NCBI GenBank assembly: GCA_040772885.1
Contig: JAXGXF010000003.1
Span: forward strand, 186,001 to 250,000
Length of the DNA: 64,000 nt
DNA from: Pullichristensenella sp002068815
Lineage (GTDB): Bacteria > Bacillota > Clostridia > Christensenellales > Aristaeellaceae
Direction of reading: 5' to 3'
Each line of letters opens with the position of its first letter. Position 1 is the stretch's first letter. Position numbers and translations under genes: made by a program. This document shows, one piece after another, positions 24,517-32,281 of the stretch. The notes beneath the pieces are model-generated. The model saw only the letters and a list, made by a program, of their open reading frames with translations. It did not search any database and was not told where the DNA came from.

Positions 24517-25650
24517 ATGCTGAAAAAGACACTCTTGATGCTGTGCGTTTTGGCGGTGCTGCTTTCGGGCGCGGGGGCCTATGCGAAGATCAACTGGTCG
24601 GTCAAGGCGCCGGAGGACGGCGCGGCGGACGCGCTTCCGGGCGGCGTCGGGCTGCTCTTCGACCGGAACGGCATTCGGCTCGAGGTCACCTCGATCGAGT
24701 TCCGCAGCGGGGAGCTGCCGAATCTGCACTTCGACGTATGGATCGAAAACGAATCCGGCGGCACGCTGAACCTGCACTTTGACGACGTCTACGTCGACGG
24801 CGAGGAGGTCAACGGCATCGGCATCTACGACCTCGCCTCCGGGAAATCGATCCCCGAGTATTTCTTCCTCGAGCCGTTCGAGGGGCAGAGCGAGGAGATT
24901 CTCCGGAACCCGCGCGAGATATCGTTCAACATCCGCGTGCAGTTCGACTCGACCGGCGCCGACTTCTTCACGCAGCCGTGCCGCATGACCGGGCCGCTGA
25001 GCATGGCGGCGGCGACCGCGTACCCGACCGTCCAACCGACGGCCGCGCCGGACTACCCGTGGCTCGAGAAGGGCGACGAGGGGAGCGACGTGCGAAGGCT
25101 GCAGCTCGCGCTGATCTCGCTGGGCTACCTGTCCGGCACCGCGGACGGCGTCTACGGGAACCAGACCGCACAGGCCGTGTACGACTTCCGCAAGCAGAAC
25201 GGGCTGCTCATCGGCATCTACGACGACGAGGCGTCGCCCGACGTGCAGGCGGTGCTGTTCGGAGGCTACGCGGAGCCGTACACAGAGCCCCCGTTCTCAC
25301 TCGAAATCTTCGCCGGGTCGAACGCCCAGTGGGAGGATGTGTCGGGCGACAGGCTCAAGATACACGTGCAGGTGCGAAACGTCGCGAAGTACCGGACCGT
25401 CAAGGCGTTCGAGCTCTACATGTACGCGACCGACGTCTGGGGCGAGCCCATCTACGGCGAGGATCAGGTCTACTACGCGACGACGACGAAGAACATAGGC
25501 CCCGGAAAGACCGCCTACAGCGACTACATGGTCATTTCGGACAGGAGCCGGATCGACAAGGTTTACGTCGGCATCAGCAAGATCGTCTACACAAACGGCA
25601 CGGTCGAGGAGCCGTCGAGCGTGGAGTACTGGAGCTGGGAGATCTGGTAG
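24517..25650 (+). CDS. Secreted protein with a peptidoglycan-binding domain
   Basis: The ATG at 24517 has AGAGGGG about eight bases upstream. The 377-residue product begins with a signal peptide (MLKKTLLMLCVLAVLLSGAGAYA). An N-terminal beta-rich domain (about 35-170) follows. A PG_binding_1 repeat lies at about 190-245 (EKGDEGSDVRRLQLALISLGYL, DGVYGNQTAQAVYDFRKQNGL). The C-terminal beta-sandwich-like domain has VRNVAKYRTVKAFELYMYATD. No hydrolase motif is visible, so it probably attaches to the wall and presents a sensory or structural domain. It is a single gene ending at a hairpin. Confidence 0.82.
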   Translation: MLKKTLLMLCVLAVLLSGAGAYAKINWSVKAPEDGAADALPGGVGLLFDRNGIRLEVTSIEFRSGELPNLHFDVWIENESGGTLNLHFDDVYVDGEEVNGIGIYDLASGKSIPEYFFLEPFEGQSEEILRNPREISFNIRVQFDSTGADFFTQPCRMTGPLSMAAATAYPTVQPTAAPDYPWLEKGDEGSDVRRLQLALISLGYLSGTADGVYGNQTAQAVYDFRKQNGLLIGIYDDEASPDVQAVLFGGYAEPYTEPPFSLEIFAGSNAQWEDVSGDRLKIHVQVRNVAKYRTVKAFELYMYATDVWGEPIYGEDQVYYATTTKNIGPGKTAYSDYMVISDRSRIDKVYVGISKIVYTNGTVEEPSSVEYWSWEIW

Positions 25651-25653
25651 ACG

Positions 25654-25681
25654 GCATCAAAAAACCGCGGGTTTTTGATGC
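25654..25681 (+). terminator. Terminator-like hairpin after the PG-binding protein
   Basis: GCATCAAAAA and TTTTTGATGC form a perfect stem around accgcgg, four bases after the stop codon. The T run lies inside the stem, as in an intrinsic terminator with A/T-flanked arms. Confidence 0.65.
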
Positions 25682-25893
25682 GCAGGGGCCGGTCGCCTGA
25701 AATTCTCTCGAATTTCCGTGCGGCGACCGGAGGGGGTGGGCATTTTTCTCCGCCAACGCAAGCGTTGGCTCCCAAAAAATGCCGCGAAGCCGACGTACAC
25801 GCCGTCGGCTTCGATTTTACAGGCGGTTCTGCAATCCATTGTTGATAATCCGGGGGCCGCGCCGCGCGACCCTCGTTTTTTGCGTTTTGGGGA
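25682..25893. other. Hairpin-rich intergenic stretch
   Basis: Three more inverted repeats follow the terminator: GGTCGCC/GGCGACC (25690-25728) with an inner GAAATT/AATTTC; ggcattttt/aaaaaatgcc (25738-25783) with an inner GCCAACGC/GCGTTGGC; and GAAGCCGAC/GTCGGCTTC (about 25787-25813). No gene is visible. It ends at the ackA stop. It could be a structured RNA, a small palindromic element, or the ackA terminator with extra stems. Confidence 0.5.
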
Positions 25894-27090
25894 TTACTTC
25901 CCGATCAACTCCAGCGTATCCCTCGCGATCGAGATCTCCTCGTTCGTCGGGATGACCCAGACCTGCACTGTGCTGTCCGGCGCGGAGATCGGGCCCTCGG
26001 CGGCGCGGGTTGAATCGTTCGCCGCCGGGTCGAGCTTCACGCCCAGGAACTCGAGCCCCTCGAGGATCAGCGCGCGCGCGCGGCAGTCGTTCTCGCCGAT
26101 GCCGGCGGTGAAGACGATCGCGTCGAGCCCGCCCATCGCGGCGGCGTAGGCGCCGATGTACTTGCGGATGCGGTACGCCCAGATGTCGATCGTGATCTTC
26201 GCCATCTCGTTTCCGGCGTTCGCGGCGGCCCAGACGTCGCGCATGTCGCTCGACACGCCGGACAGGCCCAGAAGCCCCGACTTCTTGTTCAGGAAGTTCA
26301 CGACCTCGCCGACGGTCATGTGCTCGCTGTCGGCGATGTACTCGACGATCGCGGGGTCGACGTCGCCCGAGCGCGTGCCCATGAGGACGCCCTCGAGAGG
26401 CGTCAGGCCCATCGACGTGTCGACGCACTTGCCGTTGACGCAGGCGCTCAAGGACGAGCCGTTCCCGAGGTGGCAGACGACGATCTTGCTCTCCTTGCCG
26501 GTAAACCCGAGCAGCTCGACCGCGCGCGCGGAGACGAAGCGGTGGCTCGTGCCGTGGAAGCCGTAGCGGCGGATGTGGTGCTTTTTATAGAACTCATAGG
26601 GCACGCCGTAGAGGTACGCCTTCTTCGGCATCGTCTGGTGGAACGCCGTGTCGAACACCGCGACCATCGGCGTATTCGGCATGACCGCCTGGCACGCGCG
26701 TATGCCCATCAGATTCGCCGGGTTGTGCAGGGGCCCGAGCGGGATGTACTCCTCGATCGCGTCGATGACCGGCTGCGTGATGATGCAGGACGCGGTGAAC
26801 TTCTCGCCGCCGTGCAGCACGCGGTGGCCGACCGCGGCGATCTCCGAGATCGACGAGATCGCGCCGTGGTCCTCGTCGAGCAGCGCCTCGAGCACGACGC
26901 CCATCGCCTGCGTGTGGTCGCGGATGTCCTTGTCGAGCGTGAACTTGCCGTCGCCGAAGCTGTGGCAGAGCTTGCCGCCGGGGATGCCGATGCGCTCGAC
27001 GATGCCCTTGGCGAGGATCGACTCGTCGGTCATGTCGATCAATTGGTATTTCAGGGAGGACGATCCGGCGTTGATGATCAGTATTTTCAT
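25894..27090 (-). CDS. ackA: Acetate kinase
   Basis: AckA converts acetyl phosphate and ADP to acetate and ATP, the substrate-level ATP step of fermentation. The 398-residue chain has the family start MKILIINAGSSSLKYQL, the AVGHRVLHGGEKF substrate loop, CHLGNGSSLSACVNGKCVDTSMG and GIGENDCRAR. It begins 33 bp after pta on the same strand and is expressed with it. Length and motifs are complete; nothing unusual. Confidence 0.98.
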   Translation of the reverse strand: MKILIINAGSSSLKYQLIDMTDESILAKGIVERIGIPGGKLCHSFGDGKFTLDKDIRDHTQAMGVVLEALLDEDHGAISSISEIAAVGHRVLHGGEKFTASCIITQPVIDAIEEYIPLGPLHNPANLMGIRACQAVMPNTPMVAVFDTAFHQTMPKKAYLYGVPYEFYKKHHIRRYGFHGTSHRFVSARAVELLGFTGKESKIVVCHLGNGSSLSACVNGKCVDTSMGLTPLEGVLMGTRSGDVDPAIVEYIADSEHMTVGEVVNFLNKKSGLLGLSGVSSDMRDVWAAANAGNEMAKITIDIWAYRIRKYIGAYAAAMGGLDAIVFTAGIGENDCRARALILEGLEFLGVKLDPAANDSTRAAEGPISAPDSTVQVWVIPTNEEISIARDTLELIGK

Positions 27091-27123
27091 ATGTTTCTCC
27101 TCGCTTCGCGGGAATTTGGGGCT

Positions 27124-28113
27124 CTACGCCTGCGCCTGCGCGGCGGTGATCGCGACGGTGGCGACGATGTCCTCGACGGAGCAGCCGCGGGACAGGTCGT
27201 TGCAGGGCTTCGCGATGCCCTGGAGGATCGGGCCGTAGGCCTCGGCGCCCGCGAGACGCTGCACGAGCTTGTAGCCGATGTTCGCGCTCTCGAGGCCGGG
27301 GAACACCAGCGTGTTCGCCTTCCCGGCGACCGGGCTTCCGGGGGCCTTCAACTTGCCGACGGATTCGACGATCGCCGCGTCGAGCTGCAGCTCGCCGTCG
27401 ATCTGCACGTCGGGTGCCATCTGCCTGGCGAGCCCGGTCGCCTGCTGGACCTTCGTCACGAGGTCGTGCTTGGCGCTTCCCTTCGTCGAGAACGAGAGCA
27501 TCGCGACCCTCGGCTCGAACCCCGCGAGCGCGCGCGCCGATTCCGCCGCGCCGACGGCGATGTTCGCGAGCTCCTCGGCGGTCGGGTCGACGACGACCGC
27601 GCAATCGGCGAAGATCATCACGCCGTCCTCGCCGTATTGGGCGTCCTTCATCTCCATCAGGAAGCAGGAGGAGACGGTCTTGATGCCGGGCTTCGGCTTG
27701 ATGATCTGCAGCGCCGGGCGCAGCATGTCGCCGGTCGAGTGGATCGCGCCGGAGACGAGCCCGTCCGCGTCCCCCACCTTGACCATCATGACGCCAAAGT
27801 ACATCGGGTCCCTGACGAGCCTTGCCGCCTCTTCCTCGGTCATGCCCTTCGCCTTGCGGAGCTCGAACAGCGTGCTCGCGTACTGCGCGGACTTCGGGGA
27901 AGCCGCCGGGTCGACGATCTCGACGCCCGGGAGCGGCGCGCCGTCCGCGACCTCGCGAACCTTTTCCGGGTTTCCCAGAAGCGTCAATTTCGCCAGGCCC
28001 TCCGAGGCGATGATCGAGGCGGCCCGCACATTTCGAACCTCCTCGCCCTCGGGAAGCACGATGTGCCGAACGTCGGCCTTCGCCTTTGCCTTGATCCTGT
28101 CGATAAGCGCCAT
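27124..28113 (-). CDS. pta: Phosphate acetyltransferase
   Basis: Pta converts acetyl-CoA and phosphate to acetyl phosphate. The ATG at 28113 follows GGAGGG by six bases; a longer start 12 codons upstream has no box. The 329-residue product is the short catalytic form without the N-terminal DRTGG extension. It shows VLPEGEEVRNVRAASII, GDADGLVSGAIHSTGDMLRPALQIIK and the end VEDIVATVAITAAQAQ. It is first in the pta-ackA operon, whose promoter lies in the gap after tadA. Confidence 0.97.
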   Translation of the reverse strand: MALIDRIKAKAKADVRHIVLPEGEEVRNVRAASIIASEGLAKLTLLGNPEKVREVADGAPLPGVEIVDPAASPKSAQYASTLFELRKAKGMTEEEAARLVRDPMYFGVMMVKVGDADGLVSGAIHSTGDMLRPALQIIKPKPGIKTVSSCFLMEMKDAQYGEDGVMIFADCAVVVDPTAEELANIAVGAAESARALAGFEPRVAMLSFSTKGSAKHDLVTKVQQATGLARQMAPDVQIDGELQLDAAIVESVGKLKAPGSPVAGKANTLVFPGLESANIGYKLVQRLAGAEAYGPILQGIAKPCNDLSRGCSVEDIVATVAITAAQAQA

Positions 28114-28155
28114 GAACGTCCCTCCATATGCCGAATTAAATTTTCCCATCTACCT

Positions 28156-28161
28156 ATTATA
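28156..28161 (-). promoter_or_regulatory. pta-ackA promoter -10 element
   Basis: Perfect TATAAT on the minus strand 43 bp before the pta start; a TTTTCA at 28179-28184 is a possible -35 at 17 bp. Confidence 0.5.
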
Positions 28162-28200
28162 CGATATAAATGCCGGTTTGAAAAGGCATATTTGTAAACT

Positions 28201-28647
28201 TTAGCGCCGTGCGGCGTCAAAAAACCGTACAAGAAGCAGGCGGCACTCGGCCTCGAGCACGCCTCCGTCGATCCTGCAGAAGTGGATGAACGCCGGGTCC
28301 TCGGGGATGCGGTAGACGCTGCCCGCGCAGCCCTGCTTTTCGTCGTACGCGCCGAACACGAGCCGCCGGACGCGCGCCTGCGAGATCGCGCCGGCGCACA
28401 TCGGGCAGGGCTCGAGCGTCACGTACAGGTCGCAGTCGTACAGCCGCCAGTTCCCGAGCGCCTCCGCGGCGGCCCGGATCGCGAGCATCTCCGCGTGCGC
28501 GGTGGGGTCGCGGAGCTCCTCGCGGCGGTTGCGCGCGCGGGCGATGATCTCGCCGTTCAGGGCGATCGCGCAGCCGACCGGCGCCTCGCCGGCCTTCAGC
28601 GCCTCCTCGGCCTCCGCGAGCGCCTGGCGCATGAAGAACTCGTCCAT
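28201..28647 (-). CDS. tadA: tRNA(Arg) adenosine-34 deaminase TadA
   Basis: TadA deaminates A34 of tRNA-Arg(ACG) to inosine. The ATG at 28647 has GGAGGGG just upstream. The 148-residue enzyme shows the zinc site HAE in DPTAHAEMLAI and PCPMC in TLEPCPMCAGAI, plus the conserved KAGEAPVGC start region. The C-terminal residues RFFDAARR end near the pta promoter. Together with mnmA and mnmE it makes three wobble-base enzymes in this window. Confidence 0.96.
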   Translation of the reverse strand: MDEFFMRQALAEAEEALKAGEAPVGCAIALNGEIIARARNRREELRDPTAHAEMLAIRAAAEALGNWRLYDCDLYVTLEPCPMCAGAISQARVRRLVFGAYDEKQGCAGSVYRIPEDPAFIHFCRIDGGVLEAECRLLLVRFFDAARR

Positions 28648-28774
28648 TTGCACCCCTCCCCGCATAATTATACCCCGTTTTGGAAATTTTCGCAAGAATC
28701 GGTTCTTTTTCGGGCGCTTCGATTAGAACTTGATGAACGTTTGCGATATCGGTTCTGTTTTTATAACCAACCGC

Positions 28775-28803
28775 TTGACAGCGGGCGCGCTTTGGTATAC
28801 ATT
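28775..28803 (+). promoter_or_regulatory. Promoter of the zinc-ribbon / DUF5685 / J-domain operon
   Basis: Perfect TTGACA (28775-28780), 17 bp, TACATT (28798-28803). Just upstream an imperfect direct repeat, atcggttct followed by T-rich sequence (near 28698 and 28748), could be an operator. Confidence 0.65.
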
Positions 28804-28829
28804 GTGTTGGACGAAAGGACGAGAGGCAG

Positions 28830-29237
28830 ATGTTTCAGAGATTCCGTTGCGCGCTGGCGCGGTTCATGCAGGGCAGGCACGGCTACGACCAGCTGACGCG
28901 GTTCATGCTGTGGGCGGCGCTCGCGTTTTACGCGCTGGGGATATTCCCGCCGATCTGGTTTCTGGGGTACGTCGGGCTCGCGATACTGATCCTGGCGCTT
29001 CTGCGCGTGTTTTCGAAAAACGTGTCGCAGAGGGTGCTCGAAAACGCCAAATACCTGCAGCTTTCGGCAAAGATACGCACGGGGATACCGCAGGCGCGCG
29101 CCCGCTTCAAAAACCGCAGGGAGTACAAGTACTTCCGCTGCCCGAAGTGCCGCTCGTGGCTGAAGCTCAAGCGCGGCGCGGGCGAGGGCACGCTGACCTG
29201 CGGAAACTGCAAGCACTCGTTCAAGGTCAAGGCCTGA
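28830..29237 (+). CDS. Membrane protein with C-terminal zinc ribbon
   Basis: The 135-residue chain has two hydrophobic segments at about 25-42 and 45-62 and a cytoplasmic zinc ribbon (CPKC at about 110, CGNC about 20 residues later). Its stop overlaps the next start by one base (TGATG), so it is coupled with the DUF5685 gene. The operon also encodes a J-domain protein, so a role in membrane-protein quality control or complex assembly is possible, but no function is known to me. Confidence 0.75.
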   Translation: MFQRFRCALARFMQGRHGYDQLTRFMLWAALAFYALGIFPPIWFLGYVGLAILILALLRVFSKNVSQRVLENAKYLQLSAKIRTGIPQARARFKNRREYKYFRCPKCRSWLKLKRGAGEGTLTCGNCKHSFKVKA

Positions 29238-30067
29238 TGTTCGGCTACGTGATGGCGAACCGGGACGCGCTTTCCCAGGATGAGCGCGACCGGTTTCAGG
29301 CGCTCTACTGCGGGCTGTGCCGCGCGCTTCGGACGCGCCACGGGCTGCGCGGGCAGATGACCTTGAGCTTCGACATGACGTTTCTCTTGATGACGCTCAA
29401 TTCGCTCTACGAGCCGATCGAGAAGCGCGGCCGCGAGCGGTGCTGGATGCGCCCGGGGAAGCGGCACGCGTATGTGCTTACGATGTTCTCGGACTACGCG
29501 GCGGACATGAACGTCGCGCTCGCGTACCACAAGTTCCGGGACGACTGGGCGGACGACCGGAACCTCGTCCGGCGCACCGAGGCGGGGCTGCTCAGGAGGA
29601 GCTACCGCAGGGTCGAGCTGCTCTACCCGGAGAAGTGCGCGGCGGTCGAAAAGGGCATTCGGGCGCTCTCCGAGATCGAGAAGCGCCGCGGCGGGGGGAT
29701 CGACGCCCCGGCGAACTGCTTCGGCCAGCTGCTCGGCGAATTGTTCGCCTACCGGGACGACCACTGGGCGGGGACGCTGCGCTCGATGGGCGCGGAGCTC
29801 GGCAAGTTCATCTACGTGATGGACGCCTACGACGACCTCGAGGACGACCGCAAGAAGGGCGCGTACAACCCGCTCTCGGAGCTCGGCGGCGAGGCGTTCG
29901 AGGAAACCGTGCATGCGGCGCTGACGATGCTGATCGCCCGGTGCACCGGCGAGTTCGAGAAGCTGCCGCTCTTCGAGGACGTCGAAATCCTCCGCAACAT
30001 CCTCTATTCGGGCGTGTGGACGCAATACCTTTCCATACAGGCCAGGCGGAAGGGAGAGGCAAAATGA
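29237..30067 (+). CDS. DUF5685 family protein
   Basis: The 276-residue, largely helical protein begins MFGYVMANRDALSQDE and carries an early CGLC pair. At about 190-210 it has MDAYDDLEDDRKKGAYNPL, an acidic cluster that resembles the Asp-rich metal motifs of prenyl-transfer (squalene/phytoene synthase-like) folds. That likeness is my reading, not an established function. It overlaps the zinc-ribbon gene by one base and the J-domain gene by four, so all three proteins should be made in fixed proportion. Confidence 0.78.
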   Translation: MFGYVMANRDALSQDERDRFQALYCGLCRALRTRHGLRGQMTLSFDMTFLLMTLNSLYEPIEKRGRERCWMRPGKRHAYVLTMFSDYAADMNVALAYHKFRDDWADDRNLVRRTEAGLLRRSYRRVELLYPEKCAAVEKGIRALSEIEKRRGGGIDAPANCFGQLLGELFAYRDDHWAGTLRSMGAELGKFIYVMDAYDDLEDDRKKGAYNPLSELGGEAFEETVHAALTMLIARCTGEFEKLPLFEDVEILRNILYSGVWTQYLSIQARRKGEAK

Positions 30068-30768
30068 TACAGGATCCCTACCGGGTGCTCGGGCTCTCCC
30101 CGAACGCGTCCGACGACGAGGTCAAGGCCGCGTACCGCAGGCTCGCGAAGCAATACCATCCCGACCTGCACGGCGGGTCCGCCGAGGCCGAGGCGAAGAT
30201 GAAGGAGATCAACGCCGCCTATTCGCAGATCATGAACCGCTCGACCGGAGGTTCCGGCCCCGCCAACGGCGGCTACGGGCGGCAGGGAACCGGCACTGCC
30301 GGCGGGCGGCAGGGATACGGCGGATGGCAGGGAACCGGCACTGCCGGCGGATGGGACAGCTGGGGCGGCTGGTGGAACCAGCAGCAGACCGCGGGCGCGC
30401 AGGAGAGCCCGCAGATGCAGGCCGCGCGCAACTACATCAACGCCGGCCACTATCGGGAGGCGCTGAACGTGCTCGAGGGCATACAGGAGCGCGGCGCGCG
30501 CTGGTATTATTATGCAGCCGCGGCGAACATGGGCCTTAACAACAACATCGCGGCGCTGAACTACGCGCGGCAGGCGGTCAACATGGACCCGGCGAACCTC
30601 GAGTACCGCCAGCTTCTGCACCGCCTCGAGTACGCGGGCCAGAGCTATCAGGCCGCGGGCAGGCGCTACGGCATGCCGAACCTGAACAGCGCCTGCACGT
30701 GGCTGTGCCTTTCGCAGCTTCTGCTCTCCTGCTGCTGCGGGTCGCGCGGGTATTATTTCTGTTGCTGA
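30064..30768 (+). CDS. J-domain protein with TPR-like region and cysteine-rich C-terminus
   Basis: Residues 3-60 are a J domain with the HPD signature (KQYHPDLHGG), so it should stimulate an Hsp70 (DnaK). A Gly/Trp/Gln-rich linker (about 62-115) contains the repeat GTGTAGG. Residues about 118-205 look like two to three TPR helices (ARNYINAGHYREALNVLEGI, then a second pair). The last 24 residues contain seven cysteines in a hydrophobic setting (CTWLC, SCCCGS, YYFCC). This tail could bind metal, be acylated, or anchor to membrane. It is the third gene of the operon (ATGA overlap) and is followed after 13 bp by the HD-domain gene. Confidence 0.85.
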   Translation: MIQDPYRVLGLSPNASDDEVKAAYRRLAKQYHPDLHGGSAEAEAKMKEINAAYSQIMNRSTGGSGPANGGYGRQGTGTAGGRQGYGGWQGTGTAGGWDSWGGWWNQQQTAGAQESPQMQAARNYINAGHYREALNVLEGIQERGARWYYYAAAANMGLNNNIAALNYARQAVNMDPANLEYRQLLHRLEYAGQSYQAAGRRYGMPNLNSACTWLCLSQLLLSCCCGSRGYYFCC

Positions 30769-30781
30769 GGAGGATTTTTCA

Positions 30782-31336
30782 ATGTACACCAGAGACGACG
30801 CATGGAAGCTGCTGACCGAGTACAACCGGGGGGAATTTCACCTGAAGCACGCGCGGGTCGTCGAGGACGTGATGCGCTGGTACGCCGCCGAGCTGGGATA
30901 CCGGGACGAGGCGGACTTCTGGGCGACGGTCGGGCTTCTGCACGATCTGGACTTTGAGATGTTCCCGGACGAGCACTGCGCAAAGGCCGGGGAAATCCTC
31001 CGCGAGCGCGGCTGGGACGAGAGATTGATCCGCGCGGTCGTGAGCCACGGCTACGGGATCGCCTCGGACGTGAAGCCCGAGCACGTCATGGAAAAGGTGC
31101 TCTTCGCCGCGGACGAATTGACCGGATTGATCGGCGCGGCGGCGGTCATGCGCCCGTCGAGGAGCGTCCAGGACCTCGAGGTCAGCTCCGTCAGGAAGAA
31201 ATTCAAGGACAAAAAATTCGCCGCGGGCTGCTCCCGCGACGTGATCCTGCAGGGGGCGGAGATGCTCGATTGGACGCTCGACGAATTGATCGAAAAGACG
31301 ATTCTCGCGATGCGCGAGAGCTCCGCCGTCGACTGA
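30782..31336 (+). CDS. HD-domain phosphohydrolase
   Basis: The 184-residue protein has the HD metal ligands in order: H in KHARVVEDVM, HD in LLHDLDFEMF, and H in VVSHGYGI, followed by the closing Asp in FAADELTGLI. HDIG-type single-domain proteins hydrolyse nucleotides or other phosphoesters; no partner domain indicates the substrate. The ATG has AGGAGG nine bases upstream. It shares the transcript of the upstream J-domain gene and ends at a terminator. Confidence 0.85.
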   Translation: MYTRDDAWKLLTEYNRGEFHLKHARVVEDVMRWYAAELGYRDEADFWATVGLLHDLDFEMFPDEHCAKAGEILRERGWDERLIRAVVSHGYGIASDVKPEHVMEKVLFAADELTGLIGAAAVMRPSRSVQDLEVSSVRKKFKDKKFAAGCSRDVILQGAEMLDWTLDELIEKTILAMRESSAVD

Positions 31337-31350
31337 CCCCTGTAAAGCGA

Positions 31351-31383
31351 AGCGGATGCGCCGTTCTGCGCATCCGCTTTGTC
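31351..31383 (+). terminator. Terminator after the HD-domain gene
   Basis: An 11-bp perfect stem AGCGGATGCGC / GCGCATCCGCT with a 6-base loop, then TTTGTC. Confidence 0.8.
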
Positions 31384-31384
31384 G

Positions 31385-32134
31385 TCATTCAACTGGGAGG
31401 TGTGCCTCGAGCGCCCCGACCCGCTCCGCGAGCAGCTCGCAGAACTCCGGCAGCGCCTTCGTGCGCTCGTCCTCGGGCGTCGCCAGGAACAGCTTCGCCT
31501 CGTCGACGACCCGCTGCGCGGCGTCGATCAAATCGCTCGAGCCGCCGGAATCGCGCATGCCGAGCAGGTGCCTGGTCAGGGTGTCGAGAGCGCGCGCGAG
31601 CTCCGCGTCGCCCATGCGCCGGGCCTCGTCGACGAGCCCCTGGCAGGCCGCCGACATGTCGGGGCGGATCCGGTGGTTGACCTGCGGCTGGTCGCAGAGT
31701 ATCCCCCGCGCGTTGAGCCTTTCGACCATGTGCCGAACGTAGTCGGGCCGGCTCTTGATGATCGACCGGTACTTGTTCTGGTAGCGCAGCATCAGGCTGT
31801 GGTCGCCGCCGGAGAGCTTCTGCAGGCACGAGCGCACGCTCTGCCCCTGCGAGCGCGCGGTCAGCACCTGCTCCATCAGCCAGTCGACCTCCTGCTGTGT
31901 AAACGGCACGAAGCGCGCCGTGCGCTCCTGGCCGCCCTCCCTCTTTTGCACCTGCGCGTAATAGTAATTTCGTATGCTGTTGGGGCGGCGGCCCGTCTTT
32001 TCGGCAATGCGCTCGAATACGGCCTTCAGAGGAAGGCCCTGCTGCTGTGCCTCGTCCGCCGTTTCCCAGAGGAGATTGTTCTCAAATTCGCTCCATCCCG
32101 TACGTCTTCCCGTGCGCGAAACCGCCTGTTCCAT
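31385..32134 (-). CDS. SANT/Myb-like DNA-binding protein (RsfA-like)
   Basis: The ATG at 32134 follows GGAGGGG by six bases. Residues about 12-60 (GWSEFENNLLWETADEAQQQ through RRPNSIRNYYYAQV) form a Myb/SANT-like three-helix unit with the spaced aromatics of RsfA-type regulators. A second helical repeat follows (FVPFTQQEVDWLMEQVL). The remaining 130 residues are helical. In Bacillus, RsfA adjusts forespore transcription; whether this organism sporulates cannot be judged. It is divergent from the MreB-like gene across 147 bp and is a natural candidate to control it. Confidence 0.75.
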   Translation of the reverse strand: MEQAVSRTGRRTGWSEFENNLLWETADEAQQQGLPLKAVFERIAEKTGRRPNSIRNYYYAQVQKREGGQERTARFVPFTQQEVDWLMEQVLTARSQGQSVRSCLQKLSGGDHSLMLRYQNKYRSIIKSRPDYVRHMVERLNARGILCDQPQVNHRIRPDMSAACQGLVDEARRMGDAELARALDTLTRHLLGMRDSGGSSDLIDAAQRVVDEAKLFLATPEDERTKALPEFCELLAERVGALEAHLPVE

Positions 32135-32254
32135 ATATTTCCCCTCCAAACTGCTTGCTGATACAGAGTATGCACGAACTATGACGGCAATATACTGATT
32201 CGGCAAATTCGTGGAAATATTTTTGCGGGGGTGCCCAAGGGCGGCGGCGTATGC

Positions 32255-32260
32255 TATAAT
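32255..32260 (+). promoter_or_regulatory. Extended -10 promoter of the MreB-like gene
   Basis: ATGC-TATAAT: perfect -10 with upstream TGC, no clear -35. It is 22 bp before the start codon, so the leader is very short. Confidence 0.6.
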
Positions 32261-32281
32261 TGTCCGACGGGAGGGATGGAC

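Noticed and set aside
25690..25815. Known riboswitch class before ackA
   Set aside because: The hairpins lie downstream of both convergent genes' stops, not in a 5' leader, and no conserved riboswitch core was recognised.
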